This document shows positions 1-4,971 of a stretch of DNA of 10,254 nt, piece by piece (position 1 is the first letter of the stretch; each line of letters starts with the position of its first letter). Under the pieces are notes generated by a model, which made no database searches, had not been told where the DNA came from, and worked only from the letters and a program-made list of their open reading frames with translations. The DNA is from Dehalococcoidia bacterium (GTDB taxonomy: Bacteria > Chloroflexota > Dehalococcoidia > UBA2979): positions 1 through 10,254 of the forward strand of contig JABIST010000415.1 of assembly GCA_018700215.1 (NCBI GenBank), in the 5' to 3' direction. A program made the translations under genes and the position numbers.

Positions 1-10
1 CCATCTCCCG

Positions 11-1288
11 ATGACCACCGCCCCCGCAATCGACACCTCCGAGGCACCGCCACCCTCCCTCGAGCGCAACGTCATCGCCTCAGCAGCGCTCGCCCACGGC
101 TCCACACACGCCATCGAACTCGTCTACGCCGCCCTCCTCGTCCGCATCGGCCTCGAATTCAGCGCAGACCTCGCCGTCCTTGGCGTCGTCGGCACCGCCG
201 GCACCATCACCTTCGGCACCTTCGCCCTCCCCTCCGGCTGGCTCGTTGATCGCCTCGGCCCACGCACCGTCATGACCGCCTCCATGGCCAGCGCCGCCGT
301 CTTCGCCATCCTCGTCGCCACCTCCCCCAACCTGCTCGTCCTCGCCATCACCCTCTCCCTCCTCGGCGCCGGCATCGGCCTCTATCACCCCGCCGGCACC
401 GCCATGGTCGCCACCGTCGCCAGCCGTCGAGGTATGGCGCTCGGCATCCACGGCACCGCCGGCATCGTCGGTATCGCCGCATCCCCCGCCGCCGCCATCG
501 GCATCGCCATCGCCTACGACTGGCGTGCCGCCTACATCGTCTTCGGCATCGCCGCGGCGTTCGTCGCTCTCTTCATCTGGCGACTCGCCCCCGGCCGTGA
601 CGAAGTCGCAGCCGCCGTCGCCCACCGCGCGCAGATCGCCGCCAGCGCCCCCGCCCACCATGCACGAACCACCCCGCCCGCCATCCGCACCTGGTTCACC
701 GCCCCGCTCATCCTCATCTACCTCTCAGCCATCGGCACCGGCTTCATCTACCGAGGTTCGCTCACCTTCCTCGCCCTCCACCTCGAACGAGAACTCGGCA
801 TCGAAATGTTCGGCTGGGACGCCGAAGCCATCGCCGGCGCCACCGCCTCGCTCGCCCTCCTCGCCGGCATCCTCGGCCAGACCACCGGCGGCTGGCTCAG
901 CGACCGCATCCCCGTCGAACGCGCCATCCTCCCCTACGCCGTCCTCACCCCCGTCTTCCTCGCCGCAATGGGCGTCTCCGGCGGCATCGTCCTACTGATC
1001 GCCGCCGCCGGCTTCGCCGTCTGTAGCTGGGCCCAGCAACCCGTCATGAACGGCCTCATCACCGACTACGCCCCCGATGGCGCCGTCGGTCGATCCTTCG
1101 GCATCTCCTTCACCCTCGTCTTCGGCGTCGGCTCCATCGCCAGCACCTTCACCGGCATCATCAGCGAACGCTGGGACATCGGCGTCACCTTCCTCACCCT
1201 CGCCGTCATCGGCATCTTCGTCGCCGCCACCCTCCTCGCCCTCGCTCACGGCGCCGAACGCCGACGCACCGCACTCACCTCCGAGTAG
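11..1288 (+). CDS. MFS transporter, fosmidomycin-resistance (Fsr)-like
   Basis: A 425-residue polytopic protein of normal length for a 12-TM major facilitator. After a hydrophilic head (residues 1-19), hydrophobic segments run to about residue 190. A central hydrophilic loop rich in Ala, His and Arg (about 192-225) separates them from a second hydrophobic half, as expected for two six-helix bundles. The MFS loop 2-3 signature is clear (GWLVDRLGPR, 76-85), and its counterpart in the second half is GGWLSDRIPVER (292-303). The segment GLYHPAG (123-129) followed by RGMALGIHGTAG resembles the Fsr group of drug/proton antiporters, so efflux of a small toxic compound at the inner membrane is the best guess; the substrate cannot be read. 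The start is the first ATG in the window, and only 10 bases lie upstream, with no obvious ribosome site, so a more upstream start cannot be excluded. It ends 63 bases before the ArsR-type gene, which has its own promoter/operator, so co-regulation is possible but not shown. Confidence 0.88.
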   Translation: MTTAPAIDTSEAPPPSLERNVIASAALAHGSTHAIELVYAALLVRIGLEFSADLAVLGVVGTAGTITFGTFALPSGWLVDRLGPRTVMTASMASAAVFAILVATSPNLLVLAITLSLLGAGIGLYHPAGTAMVATVASRRGMALGIHGTAGIVGIAASPAAAIGIAIAYDWRAAYIVFGIAAAFVALFIWRLAPGRDEVAAAVAHRAQIAASAPAHHARTTPPAIRTWFTAPLILIYLSAIGTGFIYRGSLTFLALHLERELGIEMFGWDAEAIAGATASLALLAGILGQTTGGWLSDRIPVERAILPYAVLTPVFLAAMGVSGGIVLLIAAAGFAVCSWAQQPVMNGLITDYAPDGAVGRSFGISFTLVFGVGSIASTFTGIISERWDIGVTFLTLAVIGIFVAATLLALAHGAERRRTALTSE

Positions 1289-1313
1289 CCGCCGAACGAT
1301 CGAGGATCGCGAT

Positions 1314-1342
1314 TTGCTTTTCTTCTATTCATCGTCTATCGT
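1314..1342 (+). promoter_or_regulatory. Candidate promoter of the arsR-permease operon
   Basis: A possible -35 box TTGCTT (1314-1319) lies 17 bases before a possible -10 box TATCGT (1337-1342). The stretch is visibly AT-richer than its surroundings. A start of transcription 7-10 bases after this -10 would fall at or just before the ATG at 1352, so the message may be leaderless. This fits the absence of any Shine-Dalgarno sequence before that ATG. The -10 box lies inside the palindromic operator candidate. The box matches are partial and this is inference. Confidence 0.4.
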
Positions 1343-1358
1343 CGATAAACGATGAATA
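1326..1358. promoter_or_regulatory. 33-bp palindromic operator candidate for the ArsR-family repressor
   Basis: The sequence is an inverted repeat centred on base 1342. The outer arms TATTCATCGT (1326-1335) and ACGATGAATA (1349-1358) match perfectly, as do the inner arms TATCG (1337-1341) and CGATA (1343-1347). The only non-pairing positions are 1336/1348 and the central base. ArsR/SmtB repressors are homodimers that bind imperfect AT-rich inverted repeats near their own promoter, and this site has that form and position. The right arm contains the ATG of the repressor gene (1352-1354), so bound repressor could block both the -10 region and the start of the gene. A symmetric stem in the mRNA is the alternative reading. 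Confidence 0.75.
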
Positions 1359-1672
1359 CTCTCGATCGCCACCTCGCCGACGAATACGCAAGCTGGTTCC
1401 GCTGCCTCGCCGATGGCACCCGCCTGCTCGTCCTCAACGTCGTCGCCAACGCACCCGCACCGATCACCGTCGGCGAAATCGTCGACGCCGTCGGCAAGAG
1501 CCAGTCCACCGTCTCCCGCCACCTCCAGGTCCTCGCCGACGACGGCTTCGTCATCCTCGAGGTCGACGGCATCCGCACCTACGTCCGCGTCAACGACGCC
1601 TGCATGACCGCCCTCCCCGATGCCGCCGCCCAGATCATGGGCCAGCAAGCGCCCGTCCCCACCCTCCGATGA
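1352..1672 (+). CDS. ArsR/SmtB-family winged-helix transcriptional repressor
   Basis: A 106-residue protein with the compact ArsR fold. FRCLADGTRLLVLNVVAN (residues 17-34) is the family's first conserved helix, normally LADPTRLxIL. The helix-turn-helix covers about 38-63, with recognition helix QSTVSRHLQVLADDGFV (51-67). A wing follows at about 68-80 (ILEVDGIRTYVRV). The usual ArsR metal site ELCVCDL in helix 3 is absent: the matching segment is ITVGEIVDAVG, without cysteines. Only two cysteines are present, Cys18 in the first conserved helix and Cys84 near the C-terminus, so the inducer is either a non-canonical metal/metalloid site or something else. The ATG lies within a strong palindrome and has no Shine-Dalgarno. 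The gene ends in an ATGA overlap with the permease gene, indicating translational coupling. It probably represses its own operon. Confidence 0.9.
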   Translation: MNTLDRHLADEYASWFRCLADGTRLLVLNVVANAPAPITVGEIVDAVGKSQSTVSRHLQVLADDGFVILEVDGIRTYVRVNDACMTALPDAAAQIMGQQAPVPTLR

Positions 1673-2598
1673 CCGCGCCCGCACTCCTGCTGCTCGAACT
1701 CGTCGCCCTCTTCTTCGGCGTCGCCTTCGCGATCCAACTCCTCCAGCGTCGACTCGGCGACGAACGCCTTCGCGCCTGGATGGGCGGCCCACCCCCCGTT
1801 GCCGCCCTCAAGGGCATCGCCATCGGCTTCATCACCCCCTTCTGCACCTACTCCGCCATCCCCCTGCTCGTCGGCTTCCGACAGGCCGGCGTCCCCGCCG
1901 CCGGCTACGTCGCCTTCATCGTCGCCGCGCCCGTCCTCGACCCGATCCTCTTCGGCGCCCTCGTGCTCATCGTCGGCCTCACCGCCGCCGTCACCTATCT
2001 CCTCGTCGCCTTCACCGCCGCGTTCACCCTCGCCCTCGCCGCCGAGCGCATCAACATCACCCGCTGGCTCAAGCCCCTCCCCGCCTCTCTCCTCTCCACA
2101 CTCGAATGCAGCTCCGAGGACACCCCCACCCTCGATGATCCGGAGAGCTGCGACGCGCCGCCCGCACCCCCGTGGCGCGGCCTCACGACCGAGGCGCCTC
2201 ACGCCGCGCGAGCCGCCGCCACCCTGCTCCGCTCGATGGCCCCACTGCTCCTGCTCGGCGTCGCCATCGGCCTCGCCATCACCGAGCTGCTCCCCGTCAG
2301 CACCGCCGCCAGGATCACAGGTGTCAGCGACACGTTCGCCATCCCGGTCGCCGCCGCGCTCGGCACACCCATGTACGTCAACACCGGCCTCTTCGTCCCC
2401 ATCGCAGATTCGCTCGGCACCGCCGGCGTCAGCACCGGCGCCATCATCGCCCTCACCATCGCCGGCGCAGGCGCCAACGTCCCGGAGTTCGTCATCCTCG
2501 GACGCCTCGCCCAACTCCGCCTCGTCGGCGCCTTCTTTGCCTACGTCTTCCTCATCGCCATCGCCGGCGGCCTCCTCGCCGAAGCCATCGTCACCTGA
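1669..2598 (+). CDS. Permease of the DUF318/ArsP_1 family
   Basis: A 309-residue membrane protein. Hydrophobic segments fall at about residues 4-24, 45-70, 78-100, 102-125, 186-208, 222-245, 254-275 and 285-306, with a hydrophilic central loop (about 126-183) in between. Family landmarks are TPFCTYSAIPLLVGF (56-70, normally PFCSCSxIP), APVLDPILFG in the next helix, and in the second half GTPMYVNTG (232-240) and GAGANVPEFVIL (266-277). The family includes ArsP, which exports trivalent organoarsenicals through a conserved TM cysteine. Here Cys59 is kept, while the second position of the CxC is Tyr61. Two further cysteines (147, 161) sit in the central loop and could help capture a soft metal or metalloid. 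The ATG at 1669 overlaps the repressor stop, so the two are one operon. The substrate is uncertain; arsenical or metal export is an inference from family and neighbour. Confidence 0.85.
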   Translation: MTAPALLLLELVALFFGVAFAIQLLQRRLGDERLRAWMGGPPPVAALKGIAIGFITPFCTYSAIPLLVGFRQAGVPAAGYVAFIVAAPVLDPILFGALVLIVGLTAAVTYLLVAFTAAFTLALAAERINITRWLKPLPASLLSTLECSSEDTPTLDDPESCDAPPAPPWRGLTTEAPHAARAAATLLRSMAPLLLLGVAIGLAITELLPVSTAARITGVSDTFAIPVAAALGTPMYVNTGLFVPIADSLGTAGVSTGAIIALTIAGAGANVPEFVILGRLAQLRLVGAFFAYVFLIAIAGGLLAEAIVT

Positions 2599-2661
2599 CC
2601 CCAGCAACCGCCCCGCACTCGGCCCGCATCCACCTCGCTCCGCCGGCACACCGGCCCACAA

Positions 2662-2824
2662 GTCATCTCGTGCGCCACAGAACCGTCCGATTCCCCTCCG
2701 ACGTCATCTCATGCGGGGTCGAAGGGGGCCCCGCGCGCCAGCGCTTCGAGAAGTTACAGCCCCTTCCCTTCCTCTTCCCTCCGAGATCCCCCGTGCGGGG
2801 GTCGAAGGGGGCGCAGCCCCCTTC
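2662..2824. repeat. Short direct repeats combined with strong hairpins
   Basis: GTCATCTCGTGCG (2662-2674) recurs as GTCATCTCATGCG (2703-2715), with one mismatch. TGCGGGGTCGAAGGGGGC (2712-2729) recurs as TGCGGGGGTCGAAGGGGGC (2794-2812), with one inserted G. The second copy lies between two hairpins: CCCCC-GTGC-GGGGG (2788-2801) and the perfect 9-bp stem GAAGGGGGC-GCA-GCCCCCTTC (2804-2824). The first copy can fold as GCGGGG/CCCCGC (2713-2718 with 2729-2734). The arrangement resembles dispersed REP-like intergenic elements of GC-rich genomes. Whether copies occur elsewhere in the genome cannot be told from this window. Confidence 0.6.
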
Positions 2825-2932
2825 AGATGCGACTGGGTGGGCGGGCGGGATCTGACCAAGCGTCAGCGTCAACGCCGAAGGCAAGCCGCACCCACCCTCC
2901 GACGAGCCGCACTACCAACCCAGCACACCCAA

Positions 2933-2972
2933 CTCCCGAAGGGAGCCCAACACCCGCCACGGCGCAGCCGTG
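2933..2972. repeat. Two further small hairpins
   Basis: CTCCC-GAA-GGGAG (2933-2945) and CACGGC-GCA-GCCGTG (2958-2972) are perfect inverted repeats with three-base loops. The GCA loop flanked by GC/GC is the same as in the strong hairpin at 2804-2824. The core CTCCCGAAGGGA recurs at 8708-8719 in another intergenic spacer. This suggests a recurring intergenic motif rather than gene-specific signals. Confidence 0.5.
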
Positions 2973-3065
2973 CCCTTCACTCCCTCTCAACCACCGAGAT
3001 CCCCCCGCACCCCACCGATGCGGACACACACGCACTGCATGCACCCACGCCCGGCCACCGACCGG

Positions 3066-3105
3066 AACGACAAACGGGGCCCGCCGCGAAAGCGACGGAC
3101 CCCGT
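3066..3105 (-). terminator. Rho-independent terminator of the dehydratase operon
   Basis: Read on the minus strand, 3105 down to 3074 gives a 14-bp stem: ACGGGGTCCGTCGC, loop TTTC, then GCGGCGGGCCCCGT. Every position pairs in RNA, two of them as G-U wobbles. In plus-strand RNA those two positions would be A-C mismatches, so the hairpin is built for minus-strand transcripts. The tail after the stem is T-rich (TTGTCGTT). It begins 26 bases beyond the stop codon of the downstream dehydratase gene (3132). Confidence 0.8.
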
Positions 3106-3131
3106 CTGGCTCTACTTGCGATACTCCCGAT

Positions 3132-3554
3132 CTAGAGCACCACCACCGCGTGCCCCGGAGTCGTCCCCTTGCCCTCCTGATTCACCACATTCATCTCCAG
3201 CAGAATCCGACGCTCGCCGTCCTCCTCCTGCTTCTCCGTCACCTTGCCAGTCACCGTCAGCACATCGTTCTTCTGATTGATCGCGCGGAACTGCAAGCCG
3301 CACTCGCGGATCACAGCCTCATCGCCGGCCCACTCACGAAGCGCATTCAGCATGTACGTGTAGCGAAGATTGCCCATCCCGAACGCGCCCTGCTCGTTCA
3401 GCGCCTTCCGACCAGACTCATCATCCATGTGGATGTACACAAACTCATCGTTCACCGCCGCATAGCGGTTCCAGTTCATGAAATCCGTCTCACGAGACCA
3501 CGCGGGGATCTCATCGCCAACCTGCACCGCATCGAAGTCAATATTCACAGCCAT
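3132..3554 (-). CDS. MaoC-like (hotdog-fold) acyl dehydratase, second subunit
   Basis: A hotdog-fold protein of 140 residues from the preferred start. Family features are the N-terminal VQVGDEIPAWSRETDFMNWNRYAAV, then the active-site region NDEFVYIHMDDESGRKA (37-53 in numbering from the first ATG), with Asp38 and His44. These correspond to the Asp and His of the (R)-specific enoyl-CoA hydratase motif GDxNPxH, but with one extra residue between them. GAFGMGNLRYTYMLNAL (59-74) is the following long helix. The likely reaction is reversible hydration of an enoyl thioester in the cytoplasm; the substrate is unknown. Two in-frame ATGs stand at 3560 and 3554. The sequence GGGAG (3565-3561) directly touches the first but lies 6 bases from the second, so I prefer 3554. 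The gene lies 52 bases after its partner's stop and ends at a good terminator. It is probably the catalytic half of a two-subunit dehydratase. Confidence 0.82.
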   Translation of the reverse strand: MAVNIDFDAVQVGDEIPAWSRETDFMNWNRYAAVNDEFVYIHMDDESGRKALNEQGAFGMGNLRYTYMLNALREWAGDEAVIRECGLQFRAINQKNDVLTVTGKVTEKQEEDGERRILLEMNVVNQEGKGTTPGHAVVVL

Positions 3555-3606
3555 CGTCATCTCCCGATCGCACGCGTCGAGGCGTGTCGTCGCTCGCTTC
3601 AGCTCG

Positions 3607-4095
3607 CTAGTACCGAATCCCCGTCGAAATCCGCGTCTTCACGTGCTCGCCGTCCTGGTTCCGCCACTCGGTCTCGGTCTCCGTGAACAGCGTCAGCCCC
3701 AGCCGCGTCTCTCGCTCGTTCCAGTCCTTCAGCCGTGTCCGCGATGTGACCACGTCGCCAGCGCGCATCACCGCGCCAAACGTCTCCACCTGGCCGCCGT
3801 TCATCCCTCGAGTGCCGGGCTGGCTACTGCCGCCCTCCGCACGAACCGGCCGGTCGATCGGCCACGCGAACGGATTGAAATCCGTCGGCGCGATGATCCC
3901 GCCATACTTCGTCGTCTTCGCGTACTCCTCGTCCCAGAAAAGCTGCGGTGGTTTCTCCGGCCAGTACGAGGCAATCCCCCACTTCCGAATATCCGAGGCC
4001 GACACGGGATACGACACCCGCTCCTCACCCCAGACCCCCTTGGCCTCCTCCATCGCTGACGTCACCAGCGTTGGAATCTTCTCCTCAGTCGTCAT
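3607..4095 (-). CDS. FAS1-like dehydratase-domain protein (MaoC N-terminal type), first subunit
   Basis: A 162-residue protein matching the N-terminal dehydratase-like hotdog domain found fused or paired to MaoC domains. The recognisable signature is RVSYPVSASDIRKWGIAS (25-42), then PPQLFWDEEYAKTTKYGGIIAPTDFNPFAWPI (49-80). Further on are RAGDVVTSRTRLKDW, followed by beta strands ending with ISTGIRY. I do not see the GDxNPxH-type Asp/His pair, so this is probably the substrate-binding partner of the downstream MaoC-like subunit, as in HadA/HadB-type heterodimers. That comparison is inference. It is the first gene of a two-gene minus-strand operon. A G-run (GGGGG) 6 bases before the ATG is a modest ribosome site. 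The promoter lies in the 160-base divergent region shared with the small-protein genes, where TTTATCAT on the minus strand (4132-4125) is a possible -10. Confidence 0.82.
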   Translation of the reverse strand: MTTEEKIPTLVTSAMEEAKGVWGEERVSYPVSASDIRKWGIASYWPEKPPQLFWDEEYAKTTKYGGIIAPTDFNPFAWPIDRPVRAEGGSSQPGTRGMNGGQVETFGAVMRAGDVVTSRTRLKDWNERETRLGLTLFTETETEWRNQDGEHVKTRISTGIRY

Positions 4096-4255
4096 ACCGA
4101 ACCCCCATCTCTATCGCGGTCGTGATGATAAACCAAAGCCGCCTGCTCCTGCCGGTCGCCGCCATTCCTCACCCCAATCGCCCGCGATCCGCCCCTGTCT
4201 GAAATCTATCCGAAATCACACTCGTGTAGACTTTATGTCGTACCGAAAGGAAGCC
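4096..4255. promoter_or_regulatory. Divergent intergenic region between dehydratase and small-protein genes
   Basis: These 160 bases separate two divergent transcripts and are less GC-rich than the genes around them. On the minus strand, TATCAT (4130-4125) is a plausible -10 for the dehydratase pair. On the plus strand, TAGACT (4227-4232) is a plausible -10 for the small-protein genes, about 24 bases before the first ATG. I cannot point to good -35 boxes or a clear operator. Confidence 0.35.
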
Positions 4256-4435
4256 ATGGCTTTTCAGCCTCCACCACCCTTTGACCCTCACGACGCGAAA
4301 GCGCTCCAGCGCTCGGCGGAACAGGACCACAGCAACGAACTCGGTCTCACCCAGGATCTCGGCATCATCCTCGGCTGGATCTGGCGAGCCCTCACCTGGC
4401 CCATCCGCCTCGTGATCCGCGAGATCCGTCGATAA
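4256..4435 (+). CDS. Small proline/tryptophan-rich protein, tandem copy 1 (59 aa)
   Basis: A 59-residue protein of unknown family and the first of three tandem paralogues. It begins MAFQPPPPFD, has a charged linker (about 11-28), then GLTQDLGIILGWIWRALTWP (30-49), then IRLVIREIRR to the end. The second half is an amphipathic-to-hydrophobic helix with three tryptophans and a basic end, suggesting peripheral or monotopic membrane association. There is no signal peptide. The ATG at 4256 is chosen because copies 2 and 3 start the same way (M-A/V-F) and because AAAGGAAG precedes it. An in-frame ATG at 4235 would add seven residues with no counterpart in the other copies. Unlike them it lacks the C-terminal K-x-S-D-D tail and stops straight after the arginines. 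The next copy starts 27 bases downstream. The function is unknown. Confidence 0.75.
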   Translation: MAFQPPPPFDPHDAKALQRSAEQDHSNELGLTQDLGIILGWIWRALTWPIRLVIREIRR

Positions 4436-4462
4436 TCCAGAGCACTCACGAAGGAGACCCAC

Positions 4463-4684
4463 ATGGTATTCGGAGGAGGCGGCCCACCACCGCCGATCAA
4501 CACAGACCCGAAGGCCGTCCGTGCCGCCGCAGAGCGAAACCACCGCAACAGCGTCGGCCTCACCCAGGACATCGCCATCATCAGCGGCTGGATCTGGAAG
4601 GCCATCACCTGGCCTATCCGCCTCATCCTCCGCGTCGTCCGACACAAGCGCAGCGACGACGACGATCCGTACGCGCTCGACTGA
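4463..4684 (+). CDS. Small proline/tryptophan-rich protein, tandem copy 2 (73 aa)
   Basis: A 73-residue paralogue of the preceding gene. It starts MVFGGGGPPPP, followed by a charged linker ending in ERNHRNS. The conserved block VGLTQDIAIISGWIWKAITW (31-50) continues as PIRLILRVVRHKR. An acidic tail SDDDDPYALD closes it. An ideal ribosome site AAGGAG (4451-4456) lies 6 bases before the ATG. The identity to copy 1 is high in the block from GLTQD to the arginines and low outside it. This is the pattern of real duplicated proteins under selection and not of a chance frame. The helix could lie on or span a membrane, with its basic end in the cytoplasm. No known family is recognised; a membrane-active peptide or a membrane-anchored adaptor are both possible. 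Confidence 0.78.
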   Translation: MVFGGGGPPPPINTDPKAVRAAAERNHRNSVGLTQDIAIISGWIWKAITWPIRLILRVVRHKRSDDDDPYALD

Positions 4685-4714
4685 ACCGACCGTCGCCCAA
4701 AGAGGAGATCCCAC

Positions 4715-4927
4715 ATGGCCTTCCATGCCCCACCACCACAGCCTGACCACGACCGAGCGAAGGCGAATCTCGTCATCGCAGACGAACACCGCCGGCAACG
4801 CGTAGGTGGCTTCCAGGACATCGCCATCGTCCTCGGCTGGCTCCGCCGAGCCATCGCCTGGCCCACCCGCCTCGTGCTTCGCGTCGTCCGACGCAAGCAC
4901 AGCGACGACATGCCGCGGTTCGACTGA
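4715..4927 (+). CDS. Small proline/tryptophan-rich protein, tandem copy 3 (70 aa)
   Basis: A 70-residue third paralogue, 30 bases after copy 2, with its own strong ribosome site AGAGGAG (4701-4707, 7 bases before the ATG). It has the head MAFHAPPPQP, a charged linker, and the conserved block GGFQDIAIVLGWLRRAIAWP (31-50). RLVLRVVRRKHSDD and a short tail MPRFD follow. It is the most diverged copy: LTQD has become FQD, and GWIW has become GWLR, so one tryptophan is lost. The K-x-S-D-D tail shared with copy 2 suggests that these two split later or that copy 1 lost its tail. It is probably co-transcribed with copies 1 and 2. The transcript ends facing the convergent amidase gene, 44 bases away. 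Confidence 0.75.
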   Translation: MAFHAPPPQPDHDRAKANLVIADEHRRQRVGGFQDIAIVLGWLRRAIAWPTRLVLRVVRRKHSDDMPRFD

Positions 4928-4933
4928 AGTTCG

Positions 4934-4964
4934 AGGCGCGCCCTAACTCCCGAGGTCCGCGCCT
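4934..4964. terminator. Possible terminator between convergent genes
   Basis: AGGCGCG (4934-4940) and CGCGCCT (4958-4964) form a 7-bp inverted repeat with a 17-base loop, between the stop of the third small gene and the stop of the amidase. There is no T-run on either side. This is a weak candidate for a shared transcript end. Confidence 0.25.
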
Positions 4965-4971
4965 GCCGGCG

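Larger units (their letters stand above)
2599..3131. other. Gene-free, hairpin-rich intergenic stretch
   Basis: I see no convincing gene in these 533 bases: the open frames crossing it continue Pro/Ser/Arg-rich shadow translations of neighbouring genes. It holds several GC-rich inverted repeats, two short direct-repeat pairs, a pyrimidine-rich run (2759-2780) and, at its right end, a terminator for the minus-strand genes. The permease transcript from the left and the dehydratase transcript from the right converge here. A small hairpin GCCGG-CACA-CCGGC (2642-2655), 44 bases past the permease stop, could end the left transcript but has no T-run. Confidence 0.7.

Noticed and set aside
2662..2824. 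CRISPR array
   Set aside because: The direct repeats occur only twice, differ in spacing and overlap hairpins; there are no regular spacers and no cas genes.
1799..3280. A 493-codon plus-strand open frame crossing the permease and the following spacer
   Set aside because: Its translation is a Ser/Pro/Arg-rich low-complexity string in another frame of the permease gene, with no domain. GC-rich coding DNA produces such frames routinely.
4235..4255. Upstream ATG at 4235 as the start of small gene 1
   Set aside because: The seven extra residues have no counterpart in copies 2 and 3, which begin directly with M-A/V-F, and the A/G-rich ribosome site is placed for the ATG at 4256.
4169..4900. A 243-codon minus-strand open frame opposite the three small genes
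   Set aside because: It shows internal similarity only because it is antisense to a tandem duplication. The plus-strand genes have ribosome sites at each start and conserve a helix with tryptophans, while the antisense has neither a start signal nor a recognisable domain.
4256..4927. Toxin-antitoxin module or classical bacteriocin cluster
   Set aside because: All three proteins are paralogues of one another, so there is no toxin/antitoxin pair. There is no double-glycine leader, transporter or immunity gene beside them; membrane-active function stays only as a hypothesis.
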